In this document: in pieces, positions 45,040-54,097 of the stretch
How positions within the stretch are numbered: position 1 is the first letter of the stretch
How the letters are laid out: each line of letters opens with the position of its first letter
Source of the DNA: Planctomycetaceae bacterium
GTDB taxonomy: Bacteria > Planctomycetota > Planctomycetia > Pirellulales > UBA1268
Direction: 5' to 3'
Assembly: GCA_005789975.1 (NCBI GenBank)
Contig: SXWC01000173.1
Location: 1 to 64,000, forward strand
DNA: 64,000 bases
Position numbers and translations under genes: made by a program
Notes under the pieces: generated by a model
Databases searched by the model: none
The model's input: the letters and a program-made list of their open reading frames with translations, nothing else
What the model was told of the DNA's origin: nothing

Positions 45040-46100
45040 GATGCGGGCTCCCTGGTGGGGGGCTTCGGGGCCGGCTCGCCCTCGAGGGCGAGCTCGCGCA
45101 GCGATTCCTCGACGGAAAACAACTTCACGTTCGCGAGCGAATCGTCGAGCCCGGCCGGATCCGTCGTCGCCCGGCCGGTGGCCGGGCGGCCGCCGCGGCT
45201 CATGCCGAGCAGCGTCGCGGCCACCAGCCCGGCCATCGTGATCAGCACGACGAGCGTCACGACACCAGACGCCCCCGCCGACGAGTCCGCCGCCGGCGAC
45301 TTGGCGAGCCCGATCGGCTCGAGCGTCATGATCAGCGGTGCGACGCGGATCGCATCGGTCGCGTTATAGGCGTAGTTCTTGAAGAAGTAGCCGACGATCT
45401 CGACGGGCTCGTCGATCTTCATCCCACCCGGCATCCCCTCGGGAATCCGCAGGCACTGCACCACGACCGGGGACGCGGGACCCTCGAGGGGCTCCATCCA
45501 GCCCTGCCAATAGTCGTCGATGGCGTAGTTGTTGGCGGGGGCCGCCACTTTCTCGAGGCGGCGAAGCGTGCCCCGCATCCGCACCAGCCTGCCCCGGAAC
45601 GACCGCGGCTGGCCAAACACCTCGCTGAAACTCACCTGCTGCGGATTCGCCTTCCGCAACGCGGCGAGGCTGGTCTCGCGAAGCGTGTTCCAGGTCTGAA
45701 ACCAGGCGTCGTTGTCCGACTCCCGGAAAAAGGTGGCGTCGCGAACGTTCGAGAGCGACTCGGCCGAGGCGCTGAGGAGAGCCGCCGACCGGTCGTCGAA
45801 CGGTTCGGGGTCGCGCTCGATCACGAGCTCGTCGCCCCGGGGGCGTGGCCCGTTGACCGCGTCGAGCCGGGTGTCGATCTGTGCGGGCCCCTGCTCCCTG
45901 CGGTCGCGTGGAAACCACGTTCGCTCCACCCAGCCGAGCACGAGCACCAGCACGATCCCCGCCGGCATCACGAACAGGAAGAGCCGTCGCCGCTCGGCGG
46001 GGGCCAGATAGTTTTTCGCGACCCGCCTGCCGGGCCGTTGCCCCGCCTCCGGTTCTCCGCCCGGAGCACCGCAGCGATGCAGGTCGGCATCGTCGTTCAC
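45036..46100 (-). CDS. Membrane protein paralogous to the downstream neighbour, unknown
   Basis: A 354-residue protein from GTG 46100. One N-terminal membrane helix (LFLFVMPAGIVLVLVLGWV), a periplasmic region with one OB-like unit (FRGRLVRMRGTLRRLE to VVQCLRIPEGMPGGMKIDEP and VGYFFKNYAYNATDAI), a second helix (VVTLVVLITMAGLVAATLLG) and a cytoplasmic tail. It shares its core pattern with the 464-residue neighbour, so the two probably came from duplication. Both ends overlap the adjacent genes by 4 bp (GTGA upstream, ATGA downstream), which indicates coupled translation and equal amounts. Confidence 0.78.
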
Positions 46101-46396
46101 GATGGCTGCCGCTCCGGAAGGTCGCCGGGCAGCGATTCAGCCTGAGCCCGCTGCCGCCGCATCTCCCGCCACACATACGCGCCGAACGAGCCTGCCAGCG
46201 TGAAGGGCATCGCGAGCATGAGAAGGATGCTGTAGAAGTAGCCCCGGGCGATGTTGAGGCCTTCGGGATCCGACGTGTTCACCGCGTCTTTGCAGTTGGG
46301 GCAGCCCAACGCATCGCTCGCGAGGAGAAACCCCACCACGATGCAGGCCGAAATGACGCTTGGCTGCCCGAGGGCCCGTCCGAATGCCTTCCGCAT
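46097..46396 (-). CDS. Small membrane protein with C-P-N-C motif
   Basis: A 99-residue protein. The ATG at 46396 has GGAGGAG seven bases upstream, a strong site; the in-frame ATG at 46411 is worse placed. A first hydrophobic segment (VISACIVVGFLLASDALG) is followed at once by CPNCKDAVNTSDPEGLNIAR, and a second helix (FYSILLMLAMPFTLAGSFGA) ends in a basic tail. The C-x2-C could bind metal or undergo redox change in the periplasm, which would suit copper delivery to the oxidase. I do not know a named family. It ends in a 4-bp overlap with the next gene. Confidence 0.75.
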   Translation of the reverse strand: MRKAFGRALGQPSVISACIVVGFLLASDALGCPNCKDAVNTSDPEGLNIARGYFYSILLMLAMPFTLAGSFGAYVWREMRRQRAQAESLPGDLPERQPS

Positions 46397-46461
46397 GGGT
46401 TTCTCCTCCATCCCAATGATAGCAGGGCCGGGAGCAGGAGGCAGCCCCGTGGCGGTCGGGG

Positions 46462-46902
46462 TCAGACAAACCAGTGGTAGAGCATCATGTAGATGACCAC
46501 GCCGGTCACCGACACATAGAGCCAGATCGGCAACGCGATCCGGCCCAGGCGACGGTGGGTTGCCCAGCGGCCCCGCCATGCGAGGGCGAACATCGCGATC
46601 GCCAGCACCGGAACGGTGACGGCGAGCAGGATGTGGGAGATCAGGATCGTGAAGTACACGCCGCGGACGCCCCCCTGCCCCCTGAACGGGACGTGACCGA
46701 CGAGGTAGTGATAGGTGAGATAGCAGACCAGGAAGATGGCCGACACGACGAATGCCGCCACCATCGCCGATCGATGGGCCCTCACGTTGCCCCGCTTGAT
46801 GAACACCCAGCCCGCGAGGAGCAGGATGGTGGCGAGCGAGTTGAGCACCGCGTTGGTCGTGGCGAGCGGGTGCACGCTGACCGAGGCGACGAGCGGCGTC
46901 AT
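46462..46902 (-). CDS. DUF420 membrane protein, oxidase-associated
   Basis: A 146-residue protein with four membrane helices, starting inside the SCO stop (ATGA). It matches DUF420 in HPLATTNAVLNSLATILLLA, AHRSAMVAAFVVSAIFLVCY, VYFTILISHILLAVTVPVLA and HRRLGRIALPIWLYVSVTGV. Four histidines at helix ends could ligate metal or haem. DUF420 proteins are often encoded with cytochrome oxidase and SCO genes and are thought to help oxidase assembly. Confidence 0.88.
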   Translation of the reverse strand: MTPLVASVSVHPLATTNAVLNSLATILLLAGWVFIKRGNVRAHRSAMVAAFVVSAIFLVCYLTYHYLVGHVPFRGQGGVRGVYFTILISHILLAVTVPVLAIAMFALAWRGRWATHRRLGRIALPIWLYVSVTGVVIYMMLYHWFV

Positions 46903-47573
46903 GGTTTGGCTTCCTGCGGGCCGCCCGGCTGCGCGGCCGCGGGAGACACGACGGGCTCGGCAAGAACCTCCCGAATGAGCTTCTCGAGCAGGGCAACCCG
47001 GTCAGGTTCGAGCAGGTGGTAGCCTCCGCGAAGCCGCCCCTGCCGATCGAAGACGACGCCTCGCTCCGAGTGCACGCCGAGTTCCACCGGCAGGCGGAAC
47101 ATCTTCTGGCCAACCTGCTCGATCAACGCGAGGTCACCGGTGAGAAACTTCCAGCGGGCCGGATCGGCCTCGAACCGGGCGGCATACTTCGCCAGCGATT
47201 CAGGAGTGTCGTTGACCGGATCGCACGTCAGGCTCACGACCATGAACCCGGGATCGTCGATCCTGCGCAGGATGTCGGCGATCGCCTGATTCTCCCGGAA
47301 GCACGGCCCCGGGCAGTTCGCGAAGAAGATCGCCCCCATCCAGACCTTGCCGGCGAGCGACTCCGAGCTGAAATCCTCCCCGGTCTGATCGGTGAGCGTG
47401 AAGGGGACGTCGGCGAGGTTCGGCACCGTCTCCTCGTCGACTCGCACCCTGCCCGCCACGGGAGTGGGCCGCGGTTCGCTGACGCCGGTCTCCGGGGGAC
47501 GACAGCCGACGATGGCGGAGGCCAACGGCACAAGCACGCAGAGGAGTCGGTGGATGGGGACGGCGGAGGGCAC
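46899..47573 (-). CDS. SCO1/SenC-type copper chaperone lipoprotein
   Basis: I chose GTG 47573, which gives a lipoprotein signal (LLCVLVPLASAIVGC) and 224 residues. The thioredoxin fold holds FANCPGPCFRENQA, the C-x3-C copper site of SCO proteins, SLTCDPVNDTPESL, and GVHSERGVVFDRQGRL with the third copper ligand His. SCO proteins load the CuA centre of oxidase subunit II, encoded at 53250-54041. The stop overlaps the DUF420 gene start, so both are coupled. Confidence 0.9.
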   Translation of the reverse strand: MPSAVPIHRLLCVLVPLASAIVGCRPPETGVSEPRPTPVAGRVRVDEETVPNLADVPFTLTDQTGEDFSSESLAGKVWMGAIFFANCPGPCFRENQAIADILRRIDDPGFMVVSLTCDPVNDTPESLAKYAARFEADPARWKFLTGDLALIEQVGQKMFRLPVELGVHSERGVVFDRQGRLRGGYHLLEPDRVALLEKLIREVLAEPVVSPAAAQPGGPQEAKP

Positions 47574-47608
47574 GTTCGCGATTCCCGGAGCTGGGTCGTT
47601 ACGGATGG

Positions 47609-48103
47609 TCAGTGTGCGGCCGGCTCGTTCAGCGGGCTGTCCTTCGCCGCTTCCTCGAGCAGACGCACGTCCGAACCGCGGGCCATGTAGAGCGCCCGTT
47701 CCTGTGACACCATGCGGTTCCGCAGGCCGACGTCGGGCACGAGCATGATCGCCAGAAAAATGGCCATCATCGCCGCCGGGATCGTGAGCACGTACTTCCA
47801 GTTCGCCTCCCACCAGACATGCATGAAGAACAGGATGACGAGCATCGCCTTCGTGCACGACACAGCCATCATGAACGCCCAGCCCACCTGCGGCTGGTCG
47901 CGCCAGGGCCACGCGGGCGAGTAGGTGAAGAACGACATGGTCGTCAGGCCGCAGAGCGCGAGGAACACGAGCATGTATTTGCCGATGCCGCCATGCCCCT
48001 CATGGCCGCCGTGCGACTCCTCGACAGAGTGCAGCAGGGTCTCGTCGGCCGACTCGCCCGCGCGGGTGACGGGTCCGTGACTGTGGTTGCCGTGGTCGCT
48101 CAT
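47609..48103 (-). CDS. Cytochrome c oxidase subunit IV, caa3-type
   Basis: A 164-residue protein from ATG 48103. The N-terminus is histidine-rich (ESHGGHEGHGGIGKYM). Three helices follow: MLVFLALCGLTTMSFFTYSP, FMMAVSCTKAMLVILFFMHV and YVLTIPAAMMAIFLAIMLVP. The K-A-x-L-V-x-x-F-F-M-H motif is the mark of the prokaryotic subunit IV. It stabilises the oxidase; its C-terminal tail is soluble. It lies 64 bp after subunit III. Confidence 0.88.
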   Translation of the reverse strand: MSDHGNHSHGPVTRAGESADETLLHSVEESHGGHEGHGGIGKYMLVFLALCGLTTMSFFTYSPAWPWRDQPQVGWAFMMAVSCTKAMLVILFFMHVWWEANWKYVLTIPAAMMAIFLAIMLVPDVGLRNRMVSQERALYMARGSDVRLLEEAAKDSPLNEPAAH

Positions 48104-48167
48104 CGATGTCGCCTTTCGTGGTCGCCTTTCGAGGTCGGGCTCGGGGCCGCGACCGATGATGTCGGAA

Positions 48168-49259
48168 TCAGAACAGGTAGAGGAGCGGAAACAGGAAAAT
48201 CCACACCAGATCGACGAAGTGCCAGTAGAGTCCGGCATTTTCAATCGCCCCGGCCCGCTTCGCGTCCAGTTTCCAGGTGAGCATGATCGCGAACACGAGC
48301 AGACCGACCGCCACGTGAATGGCGTGGAATCCGGTGATCAGGAAGTAGGTGCTGGCCCACATGTTGCCGCCGGGTATGACGGTGGGCAGACGCAGCCAGG
48401 GAAAGGCGTCGTTGAGGCCGTGCGACCCGTGGCCGGCGCCATGGCCGGCACCACCGGCACCCTCGGCCGGAAGCGGCATCACCTGGTCGGCGACGACCGC
48501 CATGTCGAACGCCTGCTGATCGGGGCTCAGCACCATCTTCTGGATCTGCTGGAGTTTGCCGCGGGCGGCGAGCTGCTCGGTCGTGAGCGCGGCTTCGGGA
48601 GTCTCGTCGAGCTCCTTGAGCCGATCGACCGTTTCCGGTTCCTGCCAGCCATGGAGCGCCGCCGCCTGGGCGGAACGATGCCACATCACGGCCCATTTGT
48701 ATTTCAGGGCCTGCCAGGCGTCTTTGGGCTCCCGGCGGAGTTCTTCGAGCCGACCGCGGACGGCGGAGCCGTAGTAGAGGTCCGGCCGCTCGTAGATCCG
48801 GCTTCGGGGCGCCGCAGGGTAGATGCCGTGGGAGAACTTGGCGGAGTATTCGTAGCCCTTCACGCCGAGAAACAGGCCGCCCAGCAGGAGTGTCAGCAGC
48901 ATCCAGAACTTCGCGAGGCTGGCCTTGTTGGCCCGTGCGGTCTCGAGGGCGAGCACGATCGAGACGCTCGAGCAGATCAGCACGAACGTGTTGAAGGCGC
49001 CGATCGGCTCGCTCAGATGGACATGGTGGGCCTTGGGCCACACCGGCGCACCGAATCGAAGCACCACGTAACTTCCGAGCAGTGCCGCGAAGAACATGAT
49101 CTCCGTCGAGAGAAAAAGCCACATGATCAGCTTGCCGCGGGAGAGCGGCAGGCCCGGCTGATACTGGAGCGTGATGTGGCCGTGGTCATGCCCGCCATGC
49201 CCGTCATGCCCCGCATGACCGGCGTGTCCATGGCTGATGGAAGATGCGGAAGCGTTCAT
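48168..49259 (-). CDS. Cytochrome c oxidase subunit III with large internal insertion
   Basis: A 363-residue protein from ATG 49259. A His/Gly-rich N-terminus (residues 10-29) precedes the subunit III helices: [40 protein letters not shown] and [21 protein letters not shown] soluble insertion of about 150 residues follows (about 147-297), with charged helices ([20 protein letters not shown]) and a second His/Gly patch ([12 protein letters not shown]). The chain then resumes with [20 protein letters not shown] and [20 protein letters not shown], the standard end. Subunit III supports the proton and oxygen path. Ordinary subunits III lack the insertion. Confidence 0.92.
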   Translation of the reverse strand: MNASASSISHGHAGHAGHDGHGGHDHGHITLQYQPGLPLSRGKLIMWLFLSTEIMFFAALLGSYVVLRFGAPVWPKAHHVHLSEPIGAFNTFVLICSSVSIVLALETARANKASLAKFWMLLTLLLGGLFLGVKGYEYSAKFSHGIYPAAPRSRIYERPDLYYGSAVRGRLEELRREPKDAWQALKYKWAVMWHRSAQAAALHGWQEPETVDRLKELDETPEAALTTEQLAARGKLQQIQKMVLSPDQQAFDMAVVADQVMPLPAEGAGGAGHGAGHGSHGLNDAFPWLRLPTVIPGGNMWASTYFLITGFHAIHVAVGLLVFAIMLTWKLDAKRAGAIENAGLYWHFVDLVWIFLFPLLYLF

Positions 49260-49285
49260 GGTCGATGCTCGGGGGATCGGGGGTG

Positions 49286-50248
49286 TCAGACGGGCTTTCC
49301 AAACACGACCGCCGCAACGAGCAGGCCGAGCAGGGAACCCAGGGATGTGAGCAGGAGGATGCGGGCGGAGGCGTCGTCCCGCCGGATGGCGAAGCGGACC
49401 GTGGCCAGAAGATAAACGATTCCGGCCACCGCCGCCGCCAGGAACAGCCGAATGCCGCCGGACGGCACGGCCAGAACGAGCCCGGCGGGGATCATCGCGA
49501 GCGCCGCGGCAAGTGACTGCCCCCCCGCCCGTAGGCCCGTCGGATCGACCACCGTCAGCATCCGGAGCCCCGCGGCGGCGTATTGCGAGCGGTAAAGCCA
49601 GGCGATCGCCATGAAGTGCGGAAACTGCCAGAGGTAGAGCACCGTGGCCAGCGCCGCGGCGGCGAGCCCTCCCCGGGCGTCGCCTGCGGCGAGCCGTTGC
49701 GGGCCACCGGCCGCCAGCCAGCCGATCATCACGGGCATCGCCCCGGCCACGGCCCCGACGGCCGTATTGAGGGGCGTGACCCGCTTGAGCGGCGTGTAGA
49801 TCGCCACGTACAAGAGCCACGTCGCGGCGGTCGCCGCGACCGGTTGCCAGCCATAGGCCATGCCGGATACGGCCGAGCCCGCCACGAACAACGCACCGGC
49901 CCATGTCCAGGCCGTTTCCACCGTCATGCGTCCGGCCGCGATCGGCCGGGATGCGGTTCGCGGCATTCGCCTGTCGGTATCCCGCTCGAGGATCTGATTG
50001 GCGATGCTGGAACTGGCCGTCACGAGGGCGGTGCCAAGGAGCAGCGTCGCCACGGACCAAAGGCTTTCCGGACGGCCTGCGGTGAGCCACATCGCCGTGA
50101 CGACGGTGGCCAGCACCATGACGGCGATCCGCGGACGCGTCAGTTTCGAGATGTCGGCGGTCCACGAGGCGGAGCCGCTCGTAAGATCACCCCCGACCGC
50201 CGCGGGCGGAACGGCAAACTCGGCGGCGATCGATGGCGGAGGGGTCAC
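49286..50248 (-). CDS. ctaB: Protohaem IX farnesyltransferase (haem O synthase)
   Basis: A 320-residue membrane enzyme from GTG 50248, which overlaps the haem A synthase stop. It attaches a farnesyl group to haem B to make haem [21 protein letters not shown] carries the aspartate-rich prenyl diphosphate site, [20 protein letters not shown] and [20 protein letters not shown] the second one, with about eight helices overall. The length is normal. Together with the neighbour it supplies haem A to the oxidase. Confidence 0.93.
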   Translation of the reverse strand: MTPPPSIAAEFAVPPAAVGGDLTSGSASWTADISKLTRPRIAVMVLATVVTAMWLTAGRPESLWSVATLLLGTALVTASSSIANQILERDTDRRMPRTASRPIAAGRMTVETAWTWAGALFVAGSAVSGMAYGWQPVAATAATWLLYVAIYTPLKRVTPLNTAVGAVAGAMPVMIGWLAAGGPQRLAAGDARGGLAAAALATVLYLWQFPHFMAIAWLYRSQYAAAGLRMLTVVDPTGLRAGGQSLAAALAMIPAGLVLAVPSGGIRLFLAAAVAGIVYLLATVRFAIRRDDASARILLLTSLGSLLGLLVAAVVFGKPV

Positions 50249-51207
50249 GTGAACGCCCTTCGTCCGGCCGTCGCAGCGGCGGTCGTTCGGCCAAACCCCC
50301 CCGACTCGATCGCGACCGCCACCGAACCACCGAGGATCAACATTCCGAGAACGACATGCCCGGTGACGACACCGGCCGCCCACACGCTCCGCGCCCGCAA
50401 GGGCTCGGCCAACTGCCAGGATTCGGGCACGATGTCTGCCGGCATGCCCCAGTTCGCCACCCAGGCTCCCGCCCCCAGCAGCAACTGACTGCCCACCAGC
50501 ACGAGCATGCACCACGACCAGAGCCGAGCCGTCCGCGACCCGAGGGCGCTGGCCGTCACGGCGCTGGCTACCGTCAACACCGTGACGGCGATGGCCCCGA
50601 AAATATGCAAGCCGACGAGGGCGTGGAAGGTGGCGGGTTCGACGGCGGCGTCGAGATGCCGCAGCTGGGCCCCGGCGACGAGTTGCAGATAAGCCGCGAC
50701 GAGCAGCGCGACGGGAATCCGCGTGGCCACCTCGCGGCTCGCGGCCGCCCCGGGCCGCCGCGACAAGACGGCGATCGCCACGGCCACGGAGAAAAAGAGC
50801 GGGCCGGTGCAGGCATGCACCTTTGCCACCGTCTTGTCGTCGAGGAGCACGCGGGCGCCGCCGAGCCCACCCTGCACGAGCACGAGTGCGACCGCGGCCA
50901 CCACGAGCCAACGCACCGTTGGTTGCGACGAGGAGCACCAGACGACCACGGCCAGCCCGATTGTGATCACCCCCGTCAGGGCCCCCAGCAGTCGATGCCC
51001 GTGCTCGAGGAACAGATCCCAGGGGCCGGTGAGCCACTCGGCCATCGGAAAGAGGAACATGTTGTGGCCGTACGTCGCGGGCCAGTCGGGCACCGCCATC
51101 GCCGCCTCGTACGTCGTGACCAGCGCCCCGAACGACAGCAGCACTGCCGTCACGCCCACCAAAAGGCAGGCGACCAAATGCGTCCAGTTGAATGCGGAGA
51201 GTCTCAT
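50245..51207 (-). CDS. ctaA: Haem A synthase (CtaA/COX15)
   Basis: A 320-residue membrane protein with eight helices. It oxidises haem O to haem A. Conserved histidines sit in EHGHRLLGALTGVI, KVHACTGPLFFSVA, FHALVGLHIFGAIA and TGHVVLGMLILGG, as expected for the two haem sites. It starts at ATG 51207 and its stop overlaps ctaB, so the pair is coupled. A 175-bp gap separates it from subunit I. Confidence 0.92.
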   Translation of the reverse strand: MRLSAFNWTHLVACLLVGVTAVLLSFGALVTTYEAAMAVPDWPATYGHNMFLFPMAEWLTGPWDLFLEHGHRLLGALTGVITIGLAVVVWCSSSQPTVRWLVVAAVALVLVQGGLGGARVLLDDKTVAKVHACTGPLFFSVAVAIAVLSRRPGAAASREVATRIPVALLVAAYLQLVAGAQLRHLDAAVEPATFHALVGLHIFGAIAVTVLTVASAVTASALGSRTARLWSWCMLVLVGSQLLLGAGAWVANWGMPADIVPESWQLAEPLRARSVWAAGVVTGHVVLGMLILGGSVAVAIESGGFGRTTAAATAGRRAFT

Positions 51208-51266
51208 GTTGATTCAGGGCCCCGTGAGGGGAAGCGGCCGCGGCGGCTGACGACGCCCGGGGCACC

Positions 51267-51285
51267 CCGCGGTTTTCTTCCGCGG
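51267..51285. repeat. Short hairpin in the gap between subunit I and haem A synthase
   Basis: CCGCGG at 51267-51272 and 51280-51285 can pair around a seven-base loop. No T-run follows on the minus strand, so it is not a clear terminator. It may attenuate or protect the transcript downstream of the subunit I gene. In this GC-rich context it may also be chance. Confidence 0.25.
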
Positions 51286-51382
51286 CAACGACGCCCCTTT
51301 CATCGGCTCAGAGGAACGACCGCCACGAGAGAGTCCTGCCCTCCCCATGCCGGCGACTCGCCACCCCTGCCTGCTCCTCCCC

Positions 51383-53209
51383 TCAATGTGCCGCCGCCGC
51401 AGCGGCCGCCGCGGCGGCGTTGGGCGGGTCGGTCTGCATCAGGTGATCCTTCTCGACTCCGGGGACGGAGTATTCGTACGGGCCGCGATAGACCACCGGC
51501 TGGTAGTCGAAGTTGCCGTGGCCCGGAGGGCTCGGCGCCGTCCACTCCAGCGTATTGGCGTTCCACGGATTCCGGCCGGCGACCGGCCCCCAGAACATGC
51601 TGTAGATGAAGTTGGCCGCGAAGATGATCTGCGTGGCCACCATGCCCATGGCGCAGTAGGTCATGAAGGCGTTGAGCGGCTGAAGGTGATGGAACGTCTC
51701 GTAGTGGTAGGCGTCGGCAAGCCGCCGCGGGAAGCCCACCGCACCGAGAATGTGCATCGTGAAGAAGGTTCCGTTCAGGAAGATGAACGTCAGGAAGAAG
51801 TGCACCTTGCCCCAGAACTCGTTCATCGTGCGGCCGAACATCTTGGGGAACCAGAAGTAAATCGCCGCCCACACGCCCATCGCCGTGCCGGCGAAGAGCA
51901 CATAGTGGAAGTGGGCCACGATGAAGTAGGTGTCGTGAATGAAGATGTCGACGGGCGTGGCCGCCATGAAGATGCCCGAGAGCCCACCGATGATGAACAT
52001 CGAGACGAAGGAGAGCGCGAAGAGCATCGAGGTCGTGTACTGGATCTTGCCCCCCCAGAGCGTACCGAGCCAGTTGAAGGTCTTCACCGCGCTCGGCAGG
52101 GCGATCATCATCGTCGAGACCATGAACGTGATGCCCAGCGCCGGATTCATGCCCGACATGAACATGTGATGGCCCCAGACGATGAAGCCCAGGCCGGCGA
52201 TGCCGGCGATGGAGTAGACCATCGGCCGGTATCCGAACAGGGGCTTGCGGGCGTAAACGGTGAGAATGTCACTCACCATGCCCATCGCCGGCAGGATCAT
52301 GATGTAGACGGCCGGGTGGCTGTAGAACCAGAAGAGATGCTGCCAGAGCAGCGGCTGCCCGCCACCCGCGCCGGAGATCGCGTTGTTGACCACGCTCCCT
52401 TCGGGCGAGAAGAAACCAGTGCCCAACAGGCGGTCGGTGAGTTGCATGAACCCGGCCGCCGTGAGAACCGGCAGGGCGAAGGCCTGGAGGATGGCGGTGA
52501 TGAACATGGCCCAGATCGTCATCGGCAGCCGGAACATCGTCATGCCCGGGGCCCGCATGAGGATGATGGTCGTCATGTAGTTGACGCTGCCGAGCATCGA
52601 CGACACGCCCACCAACGTCAGCCCGAGCAGCCAGAGCGTCTGCCCCATGCCGCTCGCCGGAGATGACGCCGGATTGGTGGACAAAGGCGGATAGCTCGTC
52701 CAGCCCCCGGAGGCCGCGCCTCCCTCGACGAAGAAGCTGGCGGTGAACGCGATAAAAGCCGGCCACATGAACCAATACGACAGCATGTTGAGCGTCGGAA
52801 ACGCCATGTCGTCTGCGCCGATCATCAGCGGGATCAGGAAGTTGCCGAAGGCCCCGGCGAGGATGGGGATGATCACCAGGAAGATCATCACCGAGGCGTG
52901 CATGGTGAAGAGCATCGTGTAGAACTCTGGCGCCATCTGGCCGCCTTCCTGGGCGAAGAGTTTGCCCACCACCGGCACGTCGGACCATGGCCAGGCAACC
53001 TGCCAGCGAACGGCGAGCGCGAGCAGCCCGCCCACGAGAAACCAGAGGAGCGTCGAGAACAGGAACTGCAGGCCGATGACCTTGTGGTCCTTCGAGAAGA
53101 CGTAGGTCGAGAGGAACTCGGCCACGGGCCGGGGCTTCCGCGGTGCGACGAGAGTCGTCGGGCCGTGGGCGATCGTCGGCGAGACGGCGGCTGTGGTGGG
53201 GGGTGTCAT
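51383..53209 (-). CDS. ctaD: Cytochrome c oxidase subunit I, A2-type
   Basis: A 608-residue, twelve-helix catalytic subunit starting at ATG 53209 with AGGAG upstream. It holds haem a, haem a3 and CuB. FTMHASVMIFLVIIPILAG carries a haem a ligand, the CuB region is FWFYSHPAVYIMILPAMGM with its histidine, followed by WGHHMFMSGMNP, and AHFHYVLFAGTAMG carries ligands for haem a3 and haem a. Helix VI reads Y-S-H-P-A-V and lacks the glutamate of the usual H-P-E-V, which defines A2-type oxidases that use Tyr-Ser instead. The C-terminus ends in a run of alanines. It follows subunit II by 40 bp. Confidence 0.95.
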   Translation of the reverse strand: MTPPTTAAVSPTIAHGPTTLVAPRKPRPVAEFLSTYVFSKDHKVIGLQFLFSTLLWFLVGGLLALAVRWQVAWPWSDVPVVGKLFAQEGGQMAPEFYTMLFTMHASVMIFLVIIPILAGAFGNFLIPLMIGADDMAFPTLNMLSYWFMWPAFIAFTASFFVEGGAASGGWTSYPPLSTNPASSPASGMGQTLWLLGLTLVGVSSMLGSVNYMTTIILMRAPGMTMFRLPMTIWAMFITAILQAFALPVLTAAGFMQLTDRLLGTGFFSPEGSVVNNAISGAGGGQPLLWQHLFWFYSHPAVYIMILPAMGMVSDILTVYARKPLFGYRPMVYSIAGIAGLGFIVWGHHMFMSGMNPALGITFMVSTMMIALPSAVKTFNWLGTLWGGKIQYTTSMLFALSFVSMFIIGGLSGIFMAATPVDIFIHDTYFIVAHFHYVLFAGTAMGVWAAIYFWFPKMFGRTMNEFWGKVHFFLTFIFLNGTFFTMHILGAVGFPRRLADAYHYETFHHLQPLNAFMTYCAMGMVATQIIFAANFIYSMFWGPVAGRNPWNANTLEWTAPSPPGHGNFDYQPVVYRGPYEYSVPGVEKDHLMQTDPPNAAAAAAAAAAH

Positions 53210-53249
53210 CGTGGGCTCCTCGGATCGGGCGTATGACGGACTCGGGTGC

Positions 53250-54041
53250 TCAATCGGCCTTGGCGACTTCGGCGGTGGGCTGCACAGACTGCTGCTCGGC
53301 GTATTTCCGTTCGAGCCAGGCATCGAACTCGGGCCGCGACTCGAACGTCACCCGGCCCTTCATCTTGTAATGGCCCCAGCCACAGAGTTCGGCGCAGACG
53401 ATGTCGAACGCGCCCGCCTCACGAGCCTTGAACCAGACGGGAATCTTCATGCCCGGCACGGCATCCTGCTTGATCCGCACGTTGGGCAGGAAGAAGCTGT
53501 GGAGAACGTCCATGCTCTTGAGCTGGACGAGGATGTCCTCGTCGATCGGGAGGTGAAGGTCGTTGACGAGAAACAGGTCGTCGGCCGTGCCCAGCGTGCC
53601 GTCGCGACCGGGATACCGCAGCCGCCACTCGAACTGCCTGGCCACGACCTCCACCGTCGGCGACATCGCGGGCCGCCGCATCTTCACGTCGGCCCACGCA
53701 TTCATCTGATAGATCGCCAGGAAGAGCAGCGTGGCGGCGGGAATGATCGTCCAAACGACCTCGAGCGTGTGGCTGCCCTGGATGTAGGTGGCCCGGCCGT
53801 CCTGCCGGGAGGCGTCGTACTTCCACATGAACCAGAAGAGGAGCACTTCGGTCACGACGAAGACCACGCCGGTGAGGGCGAGGATGAAGTAGAAGAGGGA
53901 GTCGATGGACTGTCCGTGCTCGGAGACGTCCTTCGGCAGCCAGTGATCGTAGGCCGGCGCCACGGCGAAGGTCGCCACGCCGAGCACGGGAACCGCGAGA
54001 AACAACATCGCCCAGAACATTGCGGCCAGTCGCTTGCCCAC
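53250..54041 (-). CDS. ctaC: Cytochrome c oxidase subunit II
   Basis: A 263-residue protein with an N-terminal hydrophobic segment (signal or first helix), two membrane helices (FYFILALTGVVFVVTEVLLF; TIIPAATLLFLAIYQM) and a periplasmic cupredoxin domain. The binuclear CuA ligands are visible: the His in MDVLHSFFLP and CAELCGWGHYKM with two Cys, Glu, His and Met. ARQFEWRLRYPG is the aromatic electron entry region. There is no fused cytochrome c domain, unlike caa3 enzymes, so a separate cytochrome must donate electrons; the gene for one lies 56 bp upstream. Confidence 0.94.
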   Translation of the reverse strand: MGKRLAAMFWAMLFLAVPVLGVATFAVAPAYDHWLPKDVSEHGQSIDSLFYFILALTGVVFVVTEVLLFWFMWKYDASRQDGRATYIQGSHTLEVVWTIIPAATLLFLAIYQMNAWADVKMRRPAMSPTVEVVARQFEWRLRYPGRDGTLGTADDLFLVNDLHLPIDEDILVQLKSMDVLHSFFLPNVRIKQDAVPGMKIPVWFKAREAGAFDIVCAELCGWGHYKMKGRVTFESRPEFDAWLERKYAEQQSVQPTAEVAKAD

Positions 54042-54097
54042 GTCACATCACTCCCTGCTGATGAAAAACAATCGAACCCATTCGCCCGGGCGGGCCG

